A stretch of 6,070 nt of DNA from Chromatiaceae bacterium (lineage in GTDB: Bacteria > Pseudomonadota > Gammaproteobacteria > Chromatiales > Chromatiaceae), in contig DTXR01000284.1 of the NCBI GenBank assembly GCA_012962365.1, positions 1-6,070 on the forward strand. The letters are read 5' to 3'. Shown here one piece after another: positions 1-5,687 of the stretch. The notes under the pieces were generated by a model. It saw nothing but the letters and a program-made list of their open reading frames with translations, did not search any database and was not told the origin of the DNA. Each line of letters begins with the position of its first letter. Within the stretch, counting starts at the first letter, position 1. The position numbers and the translations under genes were made by a program.

Positions 1-139
1 ACGGATGCGCTCGGGGTGGCCGAACATTTTCCATTTCAATAAGTTCGGGTCGTCAAACGCGAGCCATGCCTTCGTTGCGCTTCTTGCCAATGGAGTAACC
101 ATTGCCTACGAAGCACGCCGTGGCCTGACTCGCGTCTGA
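1..139. other. Left-edge partial reading frames, strand undecided
   Basis: Two frames are open at the left edge and neither is recognised. On the plus strand a frame enters at base 2 and stops at TGA 137-139, giving 45 residues whose end reads ANGVTIAYEARRGLTRV. On the minus strand an ATG at 102-100 opens a frame that leaves the window after 34 residues and includes AFDDPNLLKWKMFGHPERIR. Both have similar G+C at third codon positions (about 64-65% by hand count), and the minus-strand ATG has no good Shine-Dalgarno. At most one is likely real. Sequence to the left of the window would decide it. Confidence 0.25.
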
Positions 140-189
140 CGTCCTGAGGGCGGCATAGATAGTCGCCGGGTTAATAAAATAGGGACTCG

Positions 190-273
190 TTACAGGAATA
201 TCAGCAGATAGCCAATGCCGCCCGCTATGAGAACATCGAGTTTCAGACCGTGACGTTTTAGATGGTCCATCAT
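190..273 (-). CDS. 27-aa single-span membrane peptide (unknown function)
   Basis: This is a tiny gene of 27 codons plus stop, below usual annotation cut-offs. Its ATG overlaps the TGA of the 107-aa gene upstream in an ATGA arrangement. An AGGA lies 9 nt before the ATG, so it has its own ribosome site and is well placed for coupled translation. The product has a short basic, His-rich N-terminus (DHLKRHG) followed by a hydrophobic helix ending at the C-terminus, LDVLIAGGIGYLLIFL, with small-residue GG and G spacing. A single inner-membrane span with a cytoplasmic basic end is inferred. The function is not recognised. It should share the Fur-controlled promoter at 637-665 with the preceding gene. 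The length alone could arise by chance, but the start context, the overlap and the coherent topology argue for a real small protein. Confidence 0.5.
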   Translation of the reverse strand: MMDHLKRHGLKLDVLIAGGIGYLLIFL

Positions 274-593
274 GATGAAACATCCTTGAAGGCGCCCTGG
301 TGTGTTCTTATCCAGCGCTGGATCGTTGGCACGCTTATCTGCCATCCATGCCTGGGTTGTTTGCGGTTGGTCAACTGTTCCTCGATCCTGCGCCAATAGG
401 GGAGAAGTTTTCCCTTGTTTCCCAAAGCCACAGAGTCCGGCCTGTCGGCAAGTTCCTCCAGATGGGAAACGATAGATGACGCCAGCCAGGGCGAATCGTC
501 ATAGGAAAACCGGTTCATGAGGAAGTTGAGCGTTTCCTCCAGTTCCTGGGTGCGTTTGGATTGGCCGGCGGGTTTGTCAGAAAGTTGCTGCAT
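270..593 (-). CDS. 107-aa hypothetical protein under a Fur-type promoter
   Basis: A soluble protein of 107 residues with no signal peptide or membrane segment. I do not recognise the family. The N-terminal 15 residues are polar and probably flexible. Residues from about 16 to 75 look helical, with ELEETLNFLMNRF, SIVSHLEELADRP and LLPYWRRIEEQL. The C-terminus is basic and rich in Trp (HGWQISVPTIQRWIRTHQ). The ATG at 593 is chosen because GGAGG lies 11 nt before it. A GTG at 611 in the same frame would place that GGAGG inside the coding sequence and is less likely. A promoter with an embedded Fur box lies 44-72 nt upstream of the ATG, so expression is expected to rise under iron limitation (inference). 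The stop overlaps the start of the 27-aa membrane peptide, which suggests the two products work together. Confidence 0.7.
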   Translation of the reverse strand: MQQLSDKPAGQSKRTQELEETLNFLMNRFSYDDSPWLASSIVSHLEELADRPDSVALGNKGKLLPYWRRIEEQLTNRKQPRHGWQISVPTIQRWIRTHQGAFKDVSS

Positions 594-636
594 TGTCACT
601 TGTTCCTCCACGGTGCATCATTGGTTGATAGAACTA

Positions 637-665
637 ACTCTAATGCAAATGATAATCAATCGCAA
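637..665 (-). promoter_or_regulatory. Sigma70-type promoter for the 107-aa/27-aa unit
   Basis: On the minus strand a -35 TTGCGA (4/6) at 665-660 is followed by exactly 17 nt and then a -10 TAGAGT (4/6) at 642-637. The predicted start is near 630, about 37 nt before the ATG at 593. Each hexamer alone is modest. The exact spacer and the Fur box filling that spacer make it credible. Confidence 0.6.
644..658 (-). promoter_or_regulatory. Fur box (ferric uptake regulator operator)
   Basis: The plus-strand bases TGCAAATGATAATCA match the 7-1-7 Fur consensus TGATAATNATTATCA at 11 of 14 scored positions. An overlapping 19-mer at 645-663 matches GATAATGATAATCATTATC at 14 of 19. The site lies between the -35 and -10 of the minus-strand promoter, the position expected for Fur-Fe(II) to block RNA polymerase. 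The match is seen in the sequence; binding is inferred. Confidence 0.65.
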
Positions 666-782
666 CAGTAGTTTAAACTGAACCGATGGGGTCAGAGGGA
701 GTGTAGGGTGCAAGTTATTGATTAGGAACGGGAAGTGAAAGATCCTGGCCATGCCCTCGGGTCTGGTGAGATTATTCATACA

Positions 783-798
783 GCTTGACGAATCAAGC
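783..798 (-). terminator. Weak stem-loop, possible 3' end of the peptidase operon
   Basis: A perfect 6-bp inverted repeat GCTTGA-N4-TCAAGC with a TTCG loop on the minus strand, about 85 nt past the peptidase stop codon. It has no U-tract after it, so intrinsic termination is doubtful. It may be a transcript-stabilising hairpin or chance. Confidence 0.25.
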
Positions 799-882
799 GC
801 TTGTACTATGTACCCCGATGGGTTTGCGGATTCAGGTTTAAATCATGTTTACGTTTTTTCTCAACCGAAGTCGATTCACTTG

Positions 883-3800
883 TCAGCGTGCCTGCAGGGT
901 GATCCGCAACCGATGAGGTTTTTCAGCGCGAATGACTTTCATGATAACGGTCTGGCCGGGCGAAAAGGTGCGCAGCACTTCCGCATAAGATCGCAAATCG
1001 GTAACCGGTGTGTCTTCTACCCCGATGATGATGTCTTCTGGCAGTATGCCCGCTACCATGGCCGGAGAGTCCGGTATGACTTCCTGCACACGAACCCCGG
1101 AGCCGGAGAATGCGAAATCGGGCACGACGCCGGACGATACCTTTCTGGATGGTTTCTTTTTCTGTTTGTTGGGCTGCTTCTGTGCAATCTGGTTGGTCAG
1201 CGGTTCCTCCCGCTGTGCCAGATACTCCACGATCTCCCGGCTGACCCTTGCAACTGATACCAGTCCCGCTGCATCGATCTTGTCCGCTGTGTCGCTGGGG
1301 CGGTGATAATCCTGGTGAATGCCGCTGAACAGCTGAATGGCAGGAATGCCGGCTTCGACAAAGGCGATATTGTCGCTAGCATCCAGCTCTTTGGTAACGA
1401 TCTCGCTCTGAATACCGGTAACTGCGCCAATACCCATGAATATGAAGGGCCACTCCCGGGCGCTGGAAGCACCGAACACCATCAGTTTGTGATCTTCCAG
1501 GCGGCCTACGGTGTCCAGGTTGAGGTTAGCCATAATATGGGGCCAGCGCTTGTTGGTTGTGACAAAATGCCGTGCGCCCACCAAGCCGGCTTCCTCGGCG
1601 CTGGTGGCGAGAAAGAGGACCGGGCGCTTCATCGGTGATTTTCCCAGCTGACGGGCAAGTTCCAGCATAACCGCTACGCCGCTGGCATTGTCGTCCGCAC
1701 CTGGGTGGATTTTTCCCTCGTTGCCTTTGCGTACATCGGGCCAGCCGTGCCCCAGATGATCATAATGTGCGCTGATCACCACAGGTGAATGAGCCAGTTC
1801 GTCGCTCGTGCCTGGCAGAAGACCGATAATGTTGTTCGTAACAATAGTGGTGCCGCGCGGCCCTTCGAGGGAGAAAGGCTGCAGCCAGTCGCCGTTATCG
1901 CCGGCTGCACGCAGGCCAGCCCCTTGCATGGCGCGAGCGATATATTTTTCCGCCTTGGCGATACCTTCTCCTCCTGGTTCCCGGCCCTGCAAATCAGAAG
2001 AAGACAGGTAGTTGATATCTTCCATCATGGATTCTGCTGTCACCAGCGGCGGAAGTTCAGCAAGCGCTGGCCTTGCTGGTGGCGGAGGCAGGGAATCGAC
2101 AGATGAAAAGGCTTTTACCAACGGAGACTCAGCGGTTGTCCAAATACCTTTCAACCGGTTGTCCGGAGCAGAACCTGAAAAAGCCAGGTAGCTGTATTTT
2201 CCGTAATGCGGCAGTTTACGCGCCATGCCCTCCACCGCGTCTTTCGAGTGAATGTGCATGAAAGCCACTGTCGCTGCGGAATTGCGCGGGTTTCTGGCTG
2301 TCACCACGATCGAATGCTCAGCCAGTGCGTAGCGGTCTTTTCCGATAGCCAATTCCTTGTCGGTCAATTCAAAGCTTTCTGATGGCGGCACGAGAATGTT
2401 ACTGCCGGCAAACCTGTTTTGCCGATCCATGATCCAAATGGCCCGGTTCTTTGGCAGTTGGTCAAGATGTGCATCCAGAACCAGTTCCAAAGGCTTGTCC
2501 TTGCGCCATATCGCAGCCAGCTGCTTGTAGCGCCCGAGCGCCTCTTTGTCGACCGTGGAGGGCAGTATCATGAGAGGATTGGTTGCGCCGAACATCTGGG
2601 AAAGGGCAGGAGGAATCTCTTCATTGTGGAGCCGCCTGAACAGATTGAAACCAGGGTCAATGAGCAGTTTGACGGGGCGCCGGTCATATTCCAGCAAAAA
2701 CGATTTACTGGTCTGATCCAGATGGATGAAACGGCGCTCCGTATTGTCTTCAAATTGCACGACAACCGGAACCTTCAGATCAAAAGACTTGCCATCCTGT
2801 TGTTGCGCCAGTGTGAACCTGACTTCAAATGTTCCTTGTTTGTTTTCGTCCAGACGGGGATTGAGCAATTTGATCACCGGTGCGCTTGGCCGTTGTATCC
2901 ATTGGTCAAAAAAAGCGTCCCAGTCTTTTCCGGTTTCCTGCTCGAATGCCTGCGCGATCTCTTTGTATCCGGCTCGCTTGAAACGGTTGTCACGATAGAA
3001 GCGGGCCAGGGATTTGCGAAATACCTCATCACCGACCTGATCGCGCAGCATATCGAATACCATAGCAGCCTTGTTGTAGCCGATGGCGGAACTGGCGGCA
3101 TCATGACGGGAGCGAAACCGGCTTAGCGGAAAATCGTTTTCGGCAGTGACATAGTCGCCATAGGCCTGCAATGCCGTACGCCTGTATACAGCGCCCCTGC
3201 CACGTTGTTCCGCTACCAAATGATCCGCCATGTAGGTGGTCAAACCCTCACACCAGTTGCCCTGAGTAAAATCGACATAGACGCTGTTTCCCCACCAGTT
3301 GTGCAACAACTCATGGGGGTAGGAGGAGTGTAGGATAAAGGGGAAACGGATGACTTTGCTGCCCAGCAAGGTAAAGGAGGGCATGCCGTAGCCGGTCTCC
3401 CAGAAGTTTTCCACCAAGGCGAACTTGCTGTAGGGGTAGGGTCCGATCAGTTTGTTGTACATCTCAAGATACTGCCCGGTCACCCCCAGGTATTTCTCTG
3501 CCAGCGCAGCATCTTCGCTGCGCAGGTAAGCTTGAAGCCGGATCTTTCCCTGGTGTTTCTCGTAGAAATGAAAAGTAGCCGCTATCAGGTGAATCTCCTC
3601 GGTGGGCTTGTCCGCGCGCCACTCACCGGCTTCAGACCGGCTGCCCTGTGCCACTGACTGCCAGCCAGATGGTAAATGTACTGACATCCGGTAGGTCAGC
3701 AGTTGATCCTTCCATGCAGGCACCCAGTGGCTGGAGCCGGCAAGGTACACTCCCTGAGTGCTGATTATTCCCGGTGACTGGCTGAAGCCCCGGGCGTATT

Positions 3801-4209
3801 CCCCGCCGGTTTGTCGCAGCGGGTAGTTGATCGTGCCGGAATAGCGCAGTGTGAATTGCCCTCCTGTAACCCCTGTTACCCGATATTCGCTGACCTGAAC
3901 ACTATCCGGGTGCTCTATCAGATCACGATCCATGCCGGTATCAGTCGATTCTGCGCCCTGGGCGATAACCTCGAGTTCACCTTTGCCAGTCAGTTCCGGC
4001 TTGAGGTTGCTGTTGAGTTGAAAGCGGTATTCAGTATTGTCAGGTTCGGGCAGTTTGATCGTGTCCGTTACTTTGATAGCGTGGCTTTCCGGTTCAATCC
4101 AGACCTCCAGTTCATGGTGAACGGGGCGGGCATATGCCGACCAGCTGTAGCCTGCAAGAAGTAGCAGAAGCAAGTGTGTTAGTTGTTTGTACTTCCTTAG
4201 TAGGGACAT
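883..4209 (-). CDS. Exported M1 metallopeptidase - M28 aminopeptidase - PDZ fusion protein
   Basis: A 1108-aa exported, multidomain peptidase. The ATG at 4209 is chosen because AGAGGA lies 10 nt upstream; an in-frame GTG at 4248 would only add a polar extension before the signal peptide. Residues 1-27 form a Sec signal with a leucine run and a likely AYA|R cleavage site. Residues 30-450 are an M1 (gluzincin) domain with HELLH at 299-303, the third zinc ligand E321 exactly 18 residues on, and the proton-donor Tyr in YNKAA at 378. The usual GAMEN exopeptidase motif is replaced by GYGMPS at 273-278. Residues 450-530 look like a beta-sandwich. Residues 537-702 are not recognised. After a Pro-rich linker (707-722) comes an M28 domain with H815, D839, E872/E873, D899 and H969, a complete co-catalytic two-zinc site. 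A Lys-rich linker (1007-1024) leads to a PDZ domain (1029-1105). It should hydrolyse peptides in the periplasm or outside the cell; the substrate is unknown. It is the second gene of an operon with the ChaN-family lipoprotein, overlapping it by 13 nt. Confidence 0.93.
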   Translation of the reverse strand: MSLLRKYKQLTHLLLLLLAGYSWSAYARPVHHELEVWIEPESHAIKVTDTIKLPEPDNTEYRFQLNSNLKPELTGKGELEVIAQGAESTDTGMDRDLIEHPDSVQVSEYRVTGVTGGQFTLRYSGTINYPLRQTGGEYARGFSQSPGIISTQGVYLAGSSHWVPAWKDQLLTYRMSVHLPSGWQSVAQGSRSEAGEWRADKPTEEIHLIAATFHFYEKHQGKIRLQAYLRSEDAALAEKYLGVTGQYLEMYNKLIGPYPYSKFALVENFWETGYGMPSFTLLGSKVIRFPFILHSSYPHELLHNWWGNSVYVDFTQGNWCEGLTTYMADHLVAEQRGRGAVYRRTALQAYGDYVTAENDFPLSRFRSRHDAASSAIGYNKAAMVFDMLRDQVGDEVFRKSLARFYRDNRFKRAGYKEIAQAFEQETGKDWDAFFDQWIQRPSAPVIKLLNPRLDENKQGTFEVRFTLAQQQDGKSFDLKVPVVVQFEDNTERRFIHLDQTSKSFLLEYDRRPVKLLIDPGFNLFRRLHNEEIPPALSQMFGATNPLMILPSTVDKEALGRYKQLAAIWRKDKPLELVLDAHLDQLPKNRAIWIMDRQNRFAGSNILVPPSESFELTDKELAIGKDRYALAEHSIVVTARNPRNSAATVAFMHIHSKDAVEGMARKLPHYGKYSYLAFSGSAPDNRLKGIWTTAESPLVKAFSSVDSLPPPPARPALAELPPLVTAESMMEDINYLSSSDLQGREPGGEGIAKAEKYIARAMQGAGLRAAGDNGDWLQPFSLEGPRGTTIVTNNIIGLLPGTSDELAHSPVVISAHYDHLGHGWPDVRKGNEGKIHPGADDNASGVAVMLELARQLGKSPMKRPVLFLATSAEEAGLVGARHFVTTNKRWPHIMANLNLDTVGRLEDHKLMVFGASSAREWPFIFMGIGAVTGIQSEIVTKELDASDNIAFVEAGIPAIQLFSGIHQDYHRPSDTADKIDAAGLVSVARVSREIVEYLAQREEPLTNQIAQKQPNKQKKKPSRKVSSGVVPDFAFSGSGVRVQEVIPDSPAMVAGILPEDIIIGVEDTPVTDLRSYAEVLRTFSPGQTVIMKVIRAEKPHRLRITLQAR

Positions 4210-5225
4210 TTGTTGTTGATCCTCTTTTTCAATACCATCCGCGACCACTCCCGTTTGTGTTCTTCCTGAATAAAGTCTTTGGGCAACCTGCTTACGCCCA
4301 GCAAAACTGTTCCGCTGTCCAGTTTCTCCCTGGTCCAGTCGAATCCGGTGCTGTCCGTCTGGACGGGATTGATCACTGCGATTTTCAGTTCAGGCATTCT
4401 TCGGGCAAGCCGCTCCACCGCGCCCAGGAAGTCCTCTGAATGAAAACTGCCATTGAGATGCACGACTTGTCTGCGGGGATTGTTCAGAAGGTGGTGGGCG
4501 ATGGATTCGGCCATGGTGTCGTCACGGACTGCTTGCGCGGAAAAACTGTGTTCAGCCATTTTTTGCATGGTTGCACTGGGCCTTCCGGCTGTCCTGCCGC
4601 CGTGAGATGAGTTATTGGCGAAAAAGGCCATGTACTTGTCGCGATAGCTTCCCTCCGATATATCGATTTGCCGGGCCACGTGGCTGCGCTCCGGCTCAGG
4701 TATCGCATCCAGGATCCCCAGTCCTTTTTGCCCTACGCAGATCACCGCGGTTTTTGGCGCGTTGGCGGCGATCACGGGCAATTGGTGTTGTTTGGCATAT
4801 TCCACCAGGGGACGGTAGGAAGTGGGGTAATTATTCCATGCGCGTGCTTTGTCACGCAGGTACTGTTCGCCGGTTTTCCCCGCAAGATAGTCGTCCAGAT
4901 AAGGTTGTACGTCCCTTTCAAACTGTTCCAGGCTGAGGGTTAAATCCGGATTCAACTCGTGCATAGCCTGGAGCAACGCCATCTGGGCCAGATGCACGCC
5001 GGGATGACGGTGGATTTCACCGAAAAATACCGCGTCATAGCCGCTCAACAGCTTTGCAATCGCTTCGAGCTTCTGGCCGGTTTTGGGGTGGGCAACATCA
5101 ACCCACTGGTGTTGATAGAGAGTACCCCGGTTTGCCTCAACTATCCTGGCCTCAGTGGCACAACCACCGATCAAGGCAGCAAAAAAAAAACAAGATAGTT
5201 GTCGAATCGTCCTCATCCTATACAT
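4197..5225 (-). CDS. chaN: ChaN-family lipoprotein (haem-binding uptake, Tiki superfamily)
   Basis: A lipoprotein of 342 aa. The N-terminus has basic residues, a hydrophobic run FFFAALIGG and lipobox Cys22, so it is lipidated and faces the periplasm or outer membrane. The mature part has the family pattern: FFGEIHRHPGVH (GEIH at 69-72), SLEQFERD around 100, AWNNYPTSYRPLVEYA at 129-144, LPVIAANAP from 149, QAVRDDTMA at 231-239 and HLNGSFHSED at 256-265. Homologues such as Campylobacter ChaN bind haem and are iron-regulated; the wider superfamily includes Tiki-like metalloproteases, so haem binding here is inferred. The start is taken at 5225 (GGTGG 8 nt upstream); ATG 5216 is possible. An in-frame extension to 5321 runs through promoter and hairpin signals and is unlikely to be translated. 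It is first in an operon with the M1-M28-PDZ peptidase, which starts inside its 3' end. A run of ten T codes for part of the signal peptide. Confidence 0.85.
   Translation of the reverse strand: MYRMRTIRQLSCFFFAALIGGCATEARIVEANRGTLYQHQWVDVAHPKTGQKLEAIAKLLSGYDAVFFGEIHRHPGVHLAQMALLQAMHELNPDLTLSLEQFERDVQPYLDDYLAGKTGEQYLRDKARAWNNYPTSYRPLVEYAKQHQLPVIAANAPKTAVICVGQKGLGILDAIPEPERSHVARQIDISEGSYRDKYMAFFANNSSHGGRTAGRPSATMQKMAEHSFSAQAVRDDTMAESIAHHLLNNPRRQVVHLNGSFHSEDFLGAVERLARRMPELKIAVINPVQTDSTGFDWTREKLDSGTVLLGVSRLPKDFIQEEHKREWSRMVLKKRINNKCPY
5181..5190. repeat. Homopolymer tract A10 (T10 in the coding strand of chaN)
   Basis: Ten consecutive A on the plus strand read as T10 inside the ChaN signal peptide, encoding the FFF just before AALIGGC. 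Gain or loss of one base would shift the frame before the lipobox and abolish the protein. Confidence 0.9.
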
Positions 5226-5255
5226 GGGTTCAGCCACCGCTCCGCTTTCGTAAAC

Positions 5256-5279
5256 AAAAAAGCTGTCGCGCTTGACAGC
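5256..5279 (-). terminator. Rho-independent terminator or attenuator in the chaN leader
   Basis: On the minus strand GCTGTC (5279-5274) pairs perfectly with GACAGC (5267-5262) around a 6-nt loop and is followed at once by six T (5261-5256). The stem can grow by a G-U and an A-U pair. It lies only about 30 nt before the ChaN ATG, and that gap shows no -10 element. Any chaN transcript must therefore read through it, which suggests attenuation or a leaky terminator. The upstream arm also contains the -35 of the divergent plus-strand promoter. Confidence 0.5.
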
Positions 5280-5300
5280 CTGATTAATACGTACCATAAT
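5272..5300 (+). promoter_or_regulatory. Near-consensus sigma70 promoter, plus strand
   Basis: A perfect -35 TTGACA (5272-5277), a 17-nt spacer and a -10 CATAAT (5/6; 5295-5300) point rightward, with a predicted start near 5307. This is the best promoter in the window, and it faces a region with no long intact gene. A minus-strand -10, TATTAT (5301-5296), overlaps it back to back and could serve the chaN operon, although its possible -35, TTGTTA, is only 14 nt away. Confidence 0.65.
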
Positions 5301-5316
5301 ACAAATCATTCGTATT
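5298..5316. promoter_or_regulatory. Fur-like 9-1-9 palindrome between divergent promoters
   Basis: AATACAAATCATTCGTATT is a 9-1-9 inverted repeat with one mismatched pair. It fits the extended Fur form AATGATAATNATTATCATT at 12 of 18 positions; the inner AAT-N-ATT and outer AAT/ATT blocks match. It covers the end of the plus-strand -10 and the start site, and the minus-strand -10, so one bound dimer could control both directions. It could instead be the operator of another dimeric regulator. Confidence 0.45.
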
Positions 5317-5332
5317 AACAATATAAGTCGTT

Positions 5333-5518
5333 ATGGGTAGTCTGTCGTTCGTGAAAGTATCGAGCCACAAAACACCGGCTGGACACAACAAGATAATACT
5401 GAAAGTTGCTGTAATAGCCATGGCTTCCTGAGGCTGGAGGCCGAAAGAAAGCGAAAAGAAGGACAAGATTCAGGATAAAGTTTATTTCATCCCGGTAGAC
5501 GGCAAGGTCGTCGAGTAA
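5333..5518 (+). pseudogene. Small lipoprotein-like ORF broken by an in-frame TGA (or part of a small RNA)
   Basis: One frame runs from ATG 5333 to TAA 5516-5518, 62 codons including the final stop, with a single internal TGA at 5429-5431. The first 32 codons read like a lipoprotein signal: basic KTPAGHNK, then the hydrophobic run IILKVAVIAMAS. The TGA falls where the +1 lipobox cysteine (TGT/TGC) would be. The 28 codons after it are charged and then read DKVYFIPVDGKVVE. That VYFIPxDG stretch faintly recalls the start of DUF4399-type proteins, but the match is too short to claim. The frame sits between a near-consensus promoter (5272-5300) and a terminator (5563-5613). It has no strong Shine-Dalgarno before ATG 5333. 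The alternatives are a non-coding RNA or chance. Confidence 0.35.
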
Positions 5519-5562
5519 AGAAAAAGATTGAACCCGGTTTGAAGAGCAGGTCGTTCTCCCTT

Positions 5563-5613
5563 AAGGATGGTCTGATTCGGCCAGCACGCTGGACCATCGC
5601 CATCCTTTTTTTT
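5563..5613 (+). terminator. Rho-independent terminator, plus strand
   Basis: AAGGATGG (5563-5570) can pair with CCATCCTT (5600-5607), and the tract continues to give eight T in total (5606-5613). A competing perfect 7-bp stem, GATGGTC (5566-5572) with GACCATC (5592-5598), and an inner CCAG/CTGG hairpin make this a branched or alternative structure. It would end a transcript from the 5272-5300 promoter at about 300 nt. Confidence 0.55.
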
Positions 5614-5637
5614 GCCTGCTATTTCCTGCTGGCAGGC
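5614..5637. repeat. Inverted repeat beside the T8 tract
   Basis: GCCTGC (5614-5619) and GCAGGC (5632-5637) form a perfect 6-bp stem with a 12-nt loop immediately to the right of the T8 run. On the minus strand it is followed by A8, not T, so it is not a terminator for the leftward coiled-coil ORF. Confidence 0.4.
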
Positions 5638-5687
5638 GGCAATCTCTCTTGTAGGCTGGCGGGTGCTGATGGATTGACCCCGACAGT

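Larger units (their letters stand above)
594..882. other. Intergenic region after the peptidase gene
   Basis: This 289-nt stretch has no supported gene. Besides the promoter and Fur box at 637-665 it contains two small hairpins downstream of the peptidase stop. One at 783-798 is a perfect 6-bp stem, GCTTGA/TCAAGC, with a 4-nt loop. The other, near 861-874, is a 5-bp stem closing a UUCG tetraloop when read on the minus strand. Neither is followed by a T-run on that strand, so they are weak terminator candidates only. Confidence 0.5.

Noticed and set aside
53..283. 76-codon minus-strand frame across the 27-aa gene and leftward
   Set aside because: It overlaps the better supported 27-aa gene in another frame and has no recognised motif. 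It stops just before the edge frames.
684..700. GATGGGGTCAGAGGGAG, resembling motifs seen next to some REP-type transposases
   Set aside because: Too short, with no partner repeat or transposase in the window.
751..1257. 168-codon plus-strand frame
   Set aside because: Mostly antisense to the PDZ/M28 end of the peptidase. Its first 130 nt in the intergenic region show no ribosome site and no recognisable motif.
2419..3126. 235-codon plus-strand open frame
   Set aside because: Antisense to the M1 and middle part of the peptidase, whose catalytic motifs prove the minus frame. No family features.
5226..5321. 32-codon N-terminal extension of the ChaN lipoprotein
   Set aside because: It would give an overlong lipoprotein signal and translate through promoter and terminator-like sequence. 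No ribosome site at the upstream ATGs.
5284..5466. 60-codon minus-strand frame (or 45 codons from ATG 5421)
   Set aside because: Not called as a gene because it overlaps the near-consensus plus-strand promoter, the palindrome and the plus-strand frame. Kept as a possible leader peptide in the attenuator finding.
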